Shown here one piece after another: positions 9,385 to 18,700 of a stretch of 64,000 nt of DNA. The DNA comes from Tamlana sp. I1 (GTDB lineage: Bacteria > Bacteroidota > Bacteroidia > Flavobacteriales > Flavobacteriaceae). Every line of letters starts with the position of its first letter. Within the stretch, counting starts at the first letter, position 1. The translations under genes and the position numbers were made by a program. Where the stretch lies: the NCBI RefSeq assembly GCF_015355625.1, contig NZ_JACLAF010000018.1, forward strand, positions 1-64,000, written 5' to 3'. The notes under the pieces were generated by a model. It made no database searches and was not told where the DNA came from. It saw nothing but the letters and a program-made list of their open reading frames with translations.

Positions 9385-10281
9385 ATGAGAACTGTTTTAT
9401 TACTATTTTTTTTATGTTGTTTTTTTATTGGCTGTGAAACTAAAAATGATTCAAAGCGTGATAAAGTTGATATAATTGCACAGCAGGCTTCAAATTACGC
9501 CAAAGGGAAATTATTCATTATTGGTGGAGGAAAGCGCCCAAAAGCCTTGGTTGAAAAACTTATGGCAGTAAGCGAACTTTCCAAAGACGATTATATGGTG
9601 ATTTTACCCATGTCGAGTGCCGAACCGGATTCAGCCGTGTTTTATGCGTCTAAGCAATTTTTAGATTTTGGGGTGCCTTCAGGAAAAATAAAAGGGTTCA
9701 ATTTTAAAAAAGATGACCTTCACCCACAATGGATTGATTCTCTTAAACAAGCGAAACTGATTTATATGACGGGTGGCGATCAAACTAAATTTATGGATAT
9801 TGTGTTAAATACCAATGTGCATGAAGCTATAAACACGGCCTATCACAACGGAAGTACCATCGCCGGAACCAGTGCTGGAGCCGCAGTAATGAGTAATAAG
9901 ATGATTACAGGTAATGAATATAAGCATCCTGAATATACAGGAGATTTTAGAACGATTGAAGCTGAAAATATAGAAATAACCAAAGGCTTAGGTTTGCTTA
10001 AAAATGTCATTATAGATCAACATTTCATAAAAAGAATGCGTATGAATAGACTGCTTAGTGTTGCTTTAGAGCACCCTAAAAGTATGGCTGTTGGTATCGA
10101 TGAATCTACGGCGATTATTGTAGAAAACCACTCGGCAACGGTTACTGGGTTGTCACAGGTTGTTGTGGTAGAAAATAAAGCTTCAAAAGTGTATCAAAAA
10201 AATGGATTGTTAGGTGGTGACTCCTTGCAAGTTAAAGTGGTCTTGCCAGGAAAAACGTTTCAACTACCTATTCAAAATTAA
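9385..10281 (+). CDS. Cyanophycinase-like S51 peptidase, lipoprotein
   Basis: This is a 298-aa serine peptidase of family S51 (cyanophycinase/CphB type). The ATG at 9385 starts a lipoprotein signal (MRTVLLLFFLCCFFIGC), so the enzyme is membrane-anchored and exported. The nucleophile elbow GTSAGAAV is at about residues 160-167. GGDQTKF, the IDQHFIKRMRMNRLL segment with the catalytic His, and GIDESTA with the family Glu are all present and match cyanophycinases closely. Known members hydrolyse cyanophycin (multi-L-arginyl-poly-L-aspartate) to beta-Asp-Arg dipeptides. It lies between the isoaspartyl peptidase and the permease (14-base gap), which supports a beta-aspartyl substrate. Other S51 members cut alpha-Asp dipeptides (PepE), but the DQHF block argues against PepE. 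Confidence 0.88.
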   Translation: MRTVLLLFFLCCFFIGCETKNDSKRDKVDIIAQQASNYAKGKLFIIGGGKRPKALVEKLMAVSELSKDDYMVILPMSSAEPDSAVFYASKQFLDFGVPSGKIKGFNFKKDDLHPQWIDSLKQAKLIYMTGGDQTKFMDIVLNTNVHEAINTAYHNGSTIAGTSAGAAVMSNKMITGNEYKHPEYTGDFRTIEAENIEITKGLGLLKNVIIDQHFIKRMRMNRLLSVALEHPKSMAVGIDESTAIIVENHSATVTGLSQVVVVENKASKVYQKNGLLGGDSLQVKVVLPGKTFQLPIQN

Positions 10282-10295
10282 TTAAGAAAAAAGCT

Positions 10296-11681
10296 ATGCA
10301 GATAAAGAAGTTTCCAGATACCATTACGATAATTCTAGTTATAAGTTTGTTCTTTATTGTTTTAACATGGATTATTCCGTCTGGTGAATTTGATAAAACC
10401 ATCGTAGACGGACGCGAAGTTATTGTAGCAAATTCGTATCGTGAAGTGGAAGCTGCACCCCAAGGCATTGGAGCTTTTTTAACAGCCCCAATTAAAGGGT
10501 TTACTTCGGCGGCTTTTGTTATTGCTTTTGTTTTTTTAGTTGGAGGGGCTTTTTCGGTTTTAAATGCTACAGACGCTATAAATGCGGGATTATTTCGAAT
10601 TATAACTTTTGGAAAGGATTATCCGCAATATAAGATTGCCGTTTTGGCAGGCATAACTGCTTTGTTTTCATTGGCAGGCGCTACTTTTGGTATGAGTGAA
10701 GAAGTATTAGTTTTTATACTAATAACCATTCCTTTAGCAAAAGCCATGGGCTACGATGCCTTATTAGGAACAGCCATTCCCGTTTTAGGAACTGGGGTAG
10801 GTTTTGCAGGAGCAATTACCAATCCATTTACCATAGGGATCGCTCAAAGTATTGCTGAAATCCCTATGTTTAGTGGGGTGGAATATAGACTTCTTGTTTG
10901 GGTAATGCTCACTTCTATTGCCTGTTTTGCCATTTCAAGATATGCCATGAAAATGGATAAAGATCCTAGCAATAGTCTGCTTTTTCATTTAAATACTGAA
11001 GATGAAGCGACCCTGGATCCTGTAGATTTTCCAGAGCTCAGCACTAAAAGGAAACTCGTTTTAGTAAGCTTTTTTTTAAGCCTCGTCATACTGATTGTTG
11101 GGGTTGTATATTTAGGGTGGTATATTAATGAAATTGCGGGTTTATTTATTGCTTTAGCTATAGTTTCGGCTATTATAACTAAGATTCCGGTGCATAAAGC
11201 AACTTCCGTTTTTATTGCAGGTGCTAAAGAGATGATGACTGCAGCATTGGTTATTGGGTTGGCTAAAGGTTTATTAGTGATTGCCCAAGATGGAAAAATC
11301 ATTGATACCATTTTAAACGAAGTGGCTTTAGTTGCTGGTAATATGCCAAAATTTGTATCGGCAGAACTCATGTTGATTTTTCAATGCGGTTTAAACTTTT
11401 TTATTCCTTCGGGATCTGGGCAAGCCGCACTTACAATGCCTATAATGGCGCCTTTAAGTGATTTAATTGGGGTAAGTAGGCAAGTTGCAGTTTTAGCGTT
11501 CCAAATGGGCGACGGCCTTACCAATATTATTGTGCCCACAAGCGGGGTGACCATGGGGGCTTTATCCATAGCAAAAATTCCTTATAGTATATGGTTGAAA
11601 TGGATTGCGCCTATATTTATTGTATTAGTTGTTGTGGCTATGTTGCTTATGCTACCACCACTATTAATTTTTACTTGGTAA
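10296..11681 (+). CDS. YfcC/DcuC-type carboxylate or amino-acid permease
   Basis: This is a 461-aa inner-membrane protein with roughly 12 hydrophobic segments, of the C4-dicarboxylate anaerobic carrier (YfcC/DcuC) group in the ion-transporter superfamily. Typical features are the N-terminal FPDTITIILVISLFFIVLTW, the re-entrant loop GATFGMSEEVLVF, ITNPFTIGIAQS, the second loop NFFIPSGSGQAALTMPI, and GDGLTNIIVPTSGV. Members are annotated as arginine/ornithine, basic amino-acid or dicarboxylate carriers, and substrate cannot be told by eye. It starts 14 bases after the cyanophycinase-like gene and is thus co-transcribed, so aspartate, arginine or a beta-Asp dipeptide moving from periplasm to cytoplasm is the natural guess. 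Confidence 0.85.
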   Translation: MQIKKFPDTITIILVISLFFIVLTWIIPSGEFDKTIVDGREVIVANSYREVEAAPQGIGAFLTAPIKGFTSAAFVIAFVFLVGGAFSVLNATDAINAGLFRIITFGKDYPQYKIAVLAGITALFSLAGATFGMSEEVLVFILITIPLAKAMGYDALLGTAIPVLGTGVGFAGAITNPFTIGIAQSIAEIPMFSGVEYRLLVWVMLTSIACFAISRYAMKMDKDPSNSLLFHLNTEDEATLDPVDFPELSTKRKLVLVSFFLSLVILIVGVVYLGWYINEIAGLFIALAIVSAIITKIPVHKATSVFIAGAKEMMTAALVIGLAKGLLVIAQDGKIIDTILNEVALVAGNMPKFVSAELMLIFQCGLNFFIPSGSGQAALTMPIMAPLSDLIGVSRQVAVLAFQMGDGLTNIIVPTSGVTMGALSIAKIPYSIWLKWIAPIFIVLVVVAMLLMLPPLLIFTW

Positions 11682-11803
11682 CTCTGAATTATGAAATAAT
11701 ACCAACTATAACCTAAAATGTGCCCTATAATGTGTTTCTGTGACACTCATTTCCAAATTATTTAGGACGCTTTTTAAATCATAAATGGAATAAAAAATTG
11801 AAG

Positions 11804-12871
11804 ATGATTAATTTAAAAATAATGTTATTTAGTATGAGCGTGTTTTTTATCTCGTGTTCATCGAGTGAAACGCCCAGCATACCTTCAGAAGGAAAAGAAC
11901 CTACAGTTCCAAAAGACTATACTTCCTATAAAATTGGAAATGCTAGCGATAAAATAACGAATCCCTTAGGAGGTATTTGTTTGATGGGCGGTGCTACCGA
12001 AAATGATGAAGCTATGAAATGGTTTTTAAAACGTGCCCAAGGTGGTGATGTTTTAGTGCTGAGAACTTCAGGAACCGACGGGTATAACCGCTATATGTTC
12101 TCAGACTTAGGGGTGGATTTAAACTCGGTGGAAACCATCGTATGTAAAAATGAAAAGGCAAGTCAAGATGCAACTTTGCATGAAAAAATTAAGCATGCTG
12201 AAGCCATTTGGTTCGCAGGGGGCGATCAATGGGATTATATTTCCTTTTGGAGAGATACAGAAATAGCAGCACTTATTAATAAAGGCATTAAAGAGAGAAA
12301 CATTGTTATTGGTGGTACAAGTGCTGGTATGGCCATTCAAGGCGGGTATTATTATTCAGCACAAAGGGGGTCTATAAAATCAGATCAAGCTTTGCAAAAT
12401 CCTTACGATACCGATCTAACTATTGGTCATTCAAGTTTTATAAATCACAACATTTTAGCCGATGTGATTACAGATACACATTATGATAATCCAGATAGAA
12501 AAGGACGACATGTTGCTTTTTTAGCACGTATTGCTAAGGAAAATAACATAGCAGCAAAGGGGATTGCATGCGATGAATATACTGCTGTTTGTATCGATGA
12601 AAAGGGGTTAGCAAGCGTATTTGGCGGATATCCAGACCATGATGATAATGCCTATTTTATCCTGCCTAATCCTGATATTCTAAATAACATTCCCGAAACC
12701 TGTGAAGAAAACAAACCTTTAGAGTGGAACAAAGGCGAAAAAGCGCTTAAAGTTTATGCTATAAAAGGCACTAAAGATGGTAAGAAAACCTACGATTTAA
12801 CCGATTGGAAAACAGCAACTGGTGGCGCATGGCAATACTGGTTTGTTACCAATGGGGTATTAAATGATTAG
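11804..12871 (+). CDS. Second, divergent S51 (cyanophycinase-like) lipoprotein
   Basis: This is a 355-aa exported lipoprotein (signal MINLKIMLFSMSVFFISC; ATG at 11804 preferred to TTG at 11798). It has the S51 layout: GGATENDEAMKWF, GGDQWDYISFW, nucleophile elbow GGTSAGMAIQGG (about residues 168-179), DTHYDNPDRKGRH with a His where cyanophycinases have DQHF, and CDEYTAV in place of GIDExTA. It is clearly diverged from the gene at 9385, being longer by about 55 residues, with a C-terminal part (SVFGGYPDHDDNAYF onward) of no recognised family. A 122-base gap separates it from the permease. It probably attacks the same class of beta-aspartyl or modified aspartyl polymer at a different bond or chain position. 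Confidence 0.8.
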   Translation: MINLKIMLFSMSVFFISCSSSETPSIPSEGKEPTVPKDYTSYKIGNASDKITNPLGGICLMGGATENDEAMKWFLKRAQGGDVLVLRTSGTDGYNRYMFSDLGVDLNSVETIVCKNEKASQDATLHEKIKHAEAIWFAGGDQWDYISFWRDTEIAALINKGIKERNIVIGGTSAGMAIQGGYYYSAQRGSIKSDQALQNPYDTDLTIGHSSFINHNILADVITDTHYDNPDRKGRHVAFLARIAKENNIAAKGIACDEYTAVCIDEKGLASVFGGYPDHDDNAYFILPNPDILNNIPETCEENKPLEWNKGEKALKVYAIKGTKDGKKTYDLTDWKTATGGAWQYWFVTNGVLND

Positions 12872-12924
12872 TGGTTTTGAAACCTTATGTTGCAATGGTT
12901 TAAATATTCATGGTGCGAGGGGTG

Positions 12925-13848
12925 TTAGTTAGCAACATTGATTTTTAAAAATTTTTGAATCTCATCTAAAGAAGGTATCGAGCTTTGTGCACCATTTCTA
13001 GTGACTGAAATAGCCGCAGCAGCATTCGCAAACGGAATCGCTTCACTAAAATTTTTGTGCTGGGTTAAGGCAACAGCAAGCGTGCCATTAAAAACATCGC
13101 CGGCTGCCGTTGTATCTACGGCATTGACATGGTACGCCTTATAATGCTTGATGTGGTCTTTGTTTGCATGCAAGCATCCCAAAGCACCTAAAGTTATAAT
13201 AACCTGTTTTACACCTTTATTTAATAGTTCTTTTGCTGCTTTTTCCGCATTTTGCAAGTCAGTAACTTTGATGCCGGTTAAAATTTCAGCTTCGGTTTCA
13301 TTAGGTGTTATTAGCCACGTTTTTTGTAGGATGTCTTCAGTTAAGTGTTGTGCAGGTGCAGGATTTAAAATGACTTTTACATCATTTTCAAAGGCAGTTT
13401 CAATAGTGTATGTAACCGTTTCTAAAGGAATTTCGAGTTGTACTAAAGCAAAGCTTGCCTTTTTTAAAACAGGTTTTAGTTTTTCAATATCCGCACGGCA
13501 TAAATTCATATTAGCACCTGGGGCCACGGCTATAGAATTTTCGCCTTTTTCTGAAACCAGAATCTGAGCGATGCCAGTGGGTACTTTAGGGTCTACTAAA
13601 GTGGATTCTTGTGCCAAACCTTCCTTTATAAAATGCTTTTTCATAGTCACTCCAAAAACATCAGTCCCGATTTTAGTGATAAAAACGAGATTTCCGTTTG
13701 CGCGTTTTGCTGCAATGGCTTGATTGGCTCCCTTTCCTCCAAAAACAGAAGCCGATTCTCCGCCTAAAACGGTTTCTCCAACCTTGGGTATGTAAGGAAC
13801 CCTAATAATTAAATCCATGTTGGAGCTTCCTATAACAACTAAATCCAT
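12925..13848 (-). CDS. rbsK: Ribokinase (PfkB family)
   Basis: This is a 307-aa cytoplasmic sugar kinase making ribose 5-phosphate from ribose and ATP. The N-terminal MDLVVIGSSNMDLIIRVP, the first PfkB signature with GGKGANQAIAAKRANG (about residues 38-53) and the second, DTTAAGDVFNGTLAVAL, with the catalytic Asp are typical of RbsK. The length is standard. It is downstream of the transporter gene on the same strand, with 21 bases between them, so the pair is probably one operon for uptake and activation of ribose or a ribose-releasing nucleoside. It converges on the second S51 gene, with 53 bases between the stops and no strong terminator seen there. Confidence 0.9.
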   Translation of the reverse strand: MDLVVIGSSNMDLIIRVPYIPKVGETVLGGESASVFGGKGANQAIAAKRANGNLVFITKIGTDVFGVTMKKHFIKEGLAQESTLVDPKVPTGIAQILVSEKGENSIAVAPGANMNLCRADIEKLKPVLKKASFALVQLEIPLETVTYTIETAFENDVKVILNPAPAQHLTEDILQKTWLITPNETEAEILTGIKVTDLQNAEKAAKELLNKGVKQVIITLGALGCLHANKDHIKHYKAYHVNAVDTTAAGDVFNGTLAVALTQHKNFSEAIPFANAAAAISVTRNGAQSSIPSLDEIQKFLKINVAN

Positions 13849-13869
13849 ATGTTTAATTTAAAATTAATT

Positions 13870-14874
13870 TCAGACAATCTTCGCATAAATAATTAATCCT
13901 ATTCCAATAATAAAGCATAAAAACATAAGGCTAATGAGCCAGTTTTTAGCTTGGGGCAGCGTTTTAAATTCTTTCCAGATATATACACCCCAAATGGCGG
14001 CAACTAAAGTAGCGCCTTGACCTAAGCCATAGGCAATTGCTGGGCCTGCTTGTTCTGAAGCTAAAATGCTAAAAGACATGCCTATTCCCCATATTGCGCC
14101 GCCTAATAGGCCAATGCCGTGTAATTTTGGATTCCCTATTTTAAAGTAATCTTTGTAGGTTACAGCTTGTCCCGTTATAGGTTTATACATATTAATGCTG
14201 TTGAATAAGAAATTTGAGACCAATAAGCCTATAGAAAATACCACAAGCGCTGTATACGGTGTTAGTTTTCCAATTTCTGGACTAGCAAAATTTGAAGCCA
14301 TAGATATGGCCACATACTTATAGAAAAACCCCATAGCAATACCTGCTAATAATGAAATTACAATACCCTTAGATGACGATTGTTTCTTATTTTCGGAAAT
14401 AACCTTATAGGCTAAAGCATCCATTACAATTGCTAAAGCTACAAAAGCAACGCCTAAAAATAGATAAATGGGGTCGCCTTCTGGTGTCGATACATAATTT
14501 GTAATAACCCCTAAAACGAGTGCGATGCCAATACCTATAGGGAAAGCAATCGCCATACCTGCAATATCAATGGCGATAACCAATAATAAATTAGCAAAAT
14601 TGAAAATAATACCGCCTAATATAGCATACCAAACATATTTTAAATCGGCTTGCTGTATGTCATTAATAAATGAACGGCCTTCATTGCCAATCGACCCGAG
14701 GGTTAAAGCCAAAATGAGGGTGATGAGTAAGATGCCAAGCGAATAATCCCAATAAAATAGTTGGAATGGCCATTTTTTACTGGATAACTTTTGAGTGTTT
14801 GCCCAGGAGCCCCAACAGAGCATAGTAATAAAGCAGGAAAATACGGCTAATGGATAATTGTCTATAATATACAT
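13870..14874 (-). CDS. DMT-superfamily sugar/ureide-permease-like transporter
   Basis: This 334-aa protein has ten predicted membrane segments and almost no soluble parts, as in the GRP/RhaT and plant ureide permease branches of the drug/metabolite transporter superfamily. Recognisable landmarks are MLCWGSWANTQKL in helix 1, GGIIFNFANLLLV, GMAIAFPIGIGIALVLGV and GLGQGATLVAAIWGVYIWKE near the C-terminus. Bacteroidota homologs are often labelled multidrug or sugar transporters. The partner gene, ribokinase, points to ribose or a nucleoside/purine-like compound as cargo, but the substrate is inferred only from that neighbour. It is the first gene of the minus-strand pair, with more than 800 bases of non-coding DNA upstream. 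Confidence 0.75.
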   Translation of the reverse strand: MYIIDNYPLAVFSCFITMLCWGSWANTQKLSSKKWPFQLFYWDYSLGILLITLILALTLGSIGNEGRSFINDIQQADLKYVWYAILGGIIFNFANLLLVIAIDIAGMAIAFPIGIGIALVLGVITNYVSTPEGDPIYLFLGVAFVALAIVMDALAYKVISENKKQSSSKGIVISLLAGIAMGFFYKYVAISMASNFASPEIGKLTPYTALVVFSIGLLVSNFLFNSINMYKPITGQAVTYKDYFKIGNPKLHGIGLLGGAIWGIGMSFSILASEQAGPAIAYGLGQGATLVAAIWGVYIWKEFKTLPQAKNWLISLMFLCFIIGIGLIIYAKIV

Positions 14875-15712
14875 GATAGTAAGGTTGGTTTTTAGTTAGA
14901 ATCTTTCACATTGAAAAATACTGGTAATCATGTTTTATGGACTTCGGATTGACAATTTCACATAATAAAACCTTCAAATAACCACTCTAGAATCGATAAG
15001 TACTTATTATCAGTATCAAGTGATTATTCTTTAAATAGTTGTAAACGTTGTTTTTATAGCGTGTGTTTTTAATGAAAAGTGTTGTTTTGGTTGATTTTTA
15101 ATGTGATACCACTAGAGGTATTATCTTGTTTTTATGACCAACTAATTTTTTAGACTAGAAAAAATTCATGCAGTTGTCTTTTTTATGCTTTATAATTGTT
15201 TTTCTCACCAAGAATGAAAGTAAAGAAAGCTCTTTTATTTAATCTTGTTTTATATGATTTTGATCGTCAGTAAAATGTAATGGCTTTTCAATTCGAATTG
15301 ATTAAGTGTAACCTCTAAGGATTAATGCAAAACTATAAAGCGATATTGCCTTTTTTAATTTTGTCATTTTTCACTTATTTCTTCTTCATGTTCTGAGTAG
15401 TGTAAATCTTACAATTTTAAGAGTTATGCTTGGATTTCATGTTTTTAATTCTTCTGATTGGTAATTTCAAAGTGTCATAATCCTATTTATTTATCAGTTT
15501 GGCTTTTTAAGGGATAAGTTGCCAAATCATCAATAAAACAGCCATATTTTTTTTGAAAAAGTAAATTTTTCCCCGTAAACAGTGGGATTGCTAATTTTTA
15601 ATAGCTGTTGATTTAGAAAATAAAAGAGTAAGATTCTGTTGTCTAATTAAGTTCGGAGGACTAGTAGTCAATTTATTAAATAAAATTGATACCAATTAAC
15701 CAAAACTAATTC
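14875..15712. other. Long divergent intergenic region
   Basis: These 838 bases between the minus-strand transporter operon and the first propeller gene hold no credible gene. Two small palindromes could be regulator sites: ATAAGTACTTAT at 14996-15007, and arms ATACC / GGTAT at 15106-15121. A possible -7 box TAATTTTG (15356-15363, plus strand) would give a leader of about 340 bases for the propeller gene. Everything else is AT-rich sequence in which I see no structure. Confidence 0.4.
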
Positions 15713-18700
15713 ATGATGAAAAAAACTACATTTCTCATTCTTTTTTCATTGATTTTCAGTCTGTCTTATGGGCAGTGGAAACCAATAAATCCTGGTGCCG
15801 GAGGGCAAGTTCAGGATATTGTAAGCGATCCCAATACAGAGGGTCGTTTAATTTTAGCTTCCGATATGGAAGGGATTTACGAAAGTTTAGACCACGGCGA
15901 GTCTTGGCACGCCATGGGGCATTTACACCAAAATAGAGTCTATGCCGTAGCATTTGCTCCTGGAAATGCGAATAAACTTTATGTGGGAACCTTATATGGT
16001 TTAGAAGTTTCTAATGATGGCGGAGCAACTTTCTCGCTTGTTCCAGGTTCAAAACGAAAATCTATTGGCGCTATTGCCGTAGATCCGAATAATACCGATG
16101 TGATTATTGCAGGAATAGGCTGGAGAGATGATTATGATTTCTCGGATAACTTTGGATTACCATCAAAATTTAAAGGTGAAATTTTTAGATCAACCGATGG
16201 TGGTGCAACTTGGGCAAATATAAATTTTGATCAAGACGCTAATAGCGATCCTAATGTATTTACCATCCAATTTGATGAAACCGACGGGAATATTGTTTAC
16301 TTAAGTTCAGGAAAAGGGCTTTTTAAAAGTATGGATGCCGGTTTAACTTGGGTAAAAATAGATGGTCCAACAGGGACGCAAAAAAACAAAGGCGCTTCTT
16401 TAAGCCCAGATGGTAAAATTTTATACGCTGCATATACCACAACCGGAAAGCAAGGTTGGATTTATGCAACGCCTACATCTGCCATAAACTGGCAAAAAGT
16501 AGCCGATGGTACTAAGGAAACACTTAATAACATCAATTATTGGTATCCAGAAGTGGATAGCCGATCAGTAGGAGGCGAACACAAAGTTATTTTTTCTTTA
16601 GAAGGTCATAGAGATGGTTTGTTTGAAGGAACATTTTCTTGGAATGGTGATGTTTTAACCGAATATTCATGGAAAAACGTTTGGAAAGGAACCGAAGGTT
16701 ATGATAATGGTTGGGATAATGCTGCACCAAATCCGCGTTTCGCACATTATACACCAAAATCTTGGGATAGAGCCATTTGGTCTACTACCAATCAAACGAT
16801 TTTCCAAGGAAAACCTAGCGGTGATACCTTTACATGGCATAACAGATATTCCATTCCAAATTTATCGATCTTGGTTTCGCATTGGGGGCAAGATTGGCCA
16901 ACCTATAGCGGAAGAGGTACAGAAAGCACCTATACTTATGATATTGCAGTACATGAAAACTACGTGGTACAAGGACAAGCTGATAACGGTGCTATGGAAA
17001 GTTGGGATTATGGATTTTCTTGGTCTAATATCAAGCACAGATCTGCTAATCCGCCATTATCCGATGTACAAGCAGTGGATATCGCTATGGTAGAAGGAAC
17101 GGCTATGGTTGTAGCACAAATGACAAGTGGTTACGGCGGAAATGCTAAAGGCGCTGGTTTATATGCTAAAAAATTATCGACACATTCACCAGAAGATCCA
17201 TGGCTATACCTTGGTGGCGGTTGGAAAGGTTTACCTCCAGGCGTATTACGTGATATTGCAGTTTCTCCAGCAGATCCAAAACGTGTGTTTACATTCTCTT
17301 CAGGCCAAGGTTTATGGATGATGAATGATATTGGATGGGCTTATAATACCACAGAGCAAGGTCAAGTGGCTTGGTGGTCACAAATAAATAAAGACGATGC
17401 TGTTACTGCAGGAGTAAATGCTGTTAAAAAAATAGCACCACACCCTACCAATAAAGATATCGTATATTTTAACGGAGCTAGTGGTTCTAATCAAGGTGTT
17501 TTTAAAGGCGAATTTGTTGCCGATGGAGAGCCTTGGAAATTCACTAAAATCTATAACGGTGCTGGTTGGGATTCAGAAATTGTTGCCTGGGAATCGAATG
17601 GGCAAGTGTATTTATTTTTCTCAGGAAAGTCTAATGAAAATGGCGACGGAAGTAATTACATAGGTGCTTTATCATTAGATGAAGGACAAACATGGAAAAC
17701 CGTTATTACAAAAGATACGGCTAAAGGTTTAAATACGCCAGATTGGTACAGTGCCATTGCTGATGATTTTAACTTCACAAATAAAGGTGGTGCAGCAGGT
17801 TATGGTAACCAAATTATTATGAGTTACTACGACCACAGAATGCAGCAAACTTATGGTATTTATAAAGGAACCATTGATGGTTCTGGTGATGTTACTTGGG
17901 AAAATTGGACAGGTGATATACATTTTGGAGGATTAACATCGGCTATTGTTAAAGAAGAAGCTGGTGTGCCTTACGTGTTTGCTTCTACTGCTGGTGCAGG
18001 GGCGTGGAAAAGACCATTAAATGCTGGTGCTGTAATAGCTAAACCAGCAGCACCTTCAGGACTTACTACCGAAGCGATTTCAGGAACGGAAATCAAATTA
18101 ACTTGGGTTGATAATTCAGATAACGAAACAGGTTTCCGTGTACAAAGAATGCAAGATGGTACCTACATAAACGTAGGGTCACTAGCAGCCGATGCTACAA
18201 TGTTTACCGATGAAGATTTAGCACCATCTACACAATATACTTACCGTGTTATAGCCATTAATGATGGGGGTGAATCTGCTCCAAGCGATGTAGCCATGGG
18301 AACAACAACAGATGAAGTTCCAGCTTGTAAAAGCGAAAACATTGTTGTGAATTCAGAGTTTGACACCGGTATAAATAATTGGGTGTTTTATAAAAATGAT
18401 GGCGCAGGTGTTGATGCCGAATTAGCTATTGTTTCCGATGGCGGACTTTCAGGTGATAAATCTGCGAAAGTTACTGTAAATAGTGCATTAACAGGTGAAA
18501 AAGATTCTGATATTCAATTATGGAATAATATTCCAGATTTAGAAAAAGGTAAAACCTATCAATATACCTTTATGGCTAAATCTACAGCTTCTAGAACGAT
18601 AAGAGCGAGTGTTTTAAAAGGAGAGGCGCCATGGACAACTTATTCTTCTGAAGAAGTAACTTTAACAAATGAAGCTTCAACTTATGGACCTTTTGAGTTT

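Noticed and set aside
10985-11371. 128-codon minus-strand frame inside the permease gene
   Set aside because: It is the antisense shadow of a membrane protein; such hydrophobic mirrors are common and the plus-strand gene is convincing.
16701-17093. 130-codon plus-strand frame inside the first propeller gene
   Set aside because: It is an out-of-frame shadow of the propeller; a similar shadow appears at the same place in the paralog (23005-23217).
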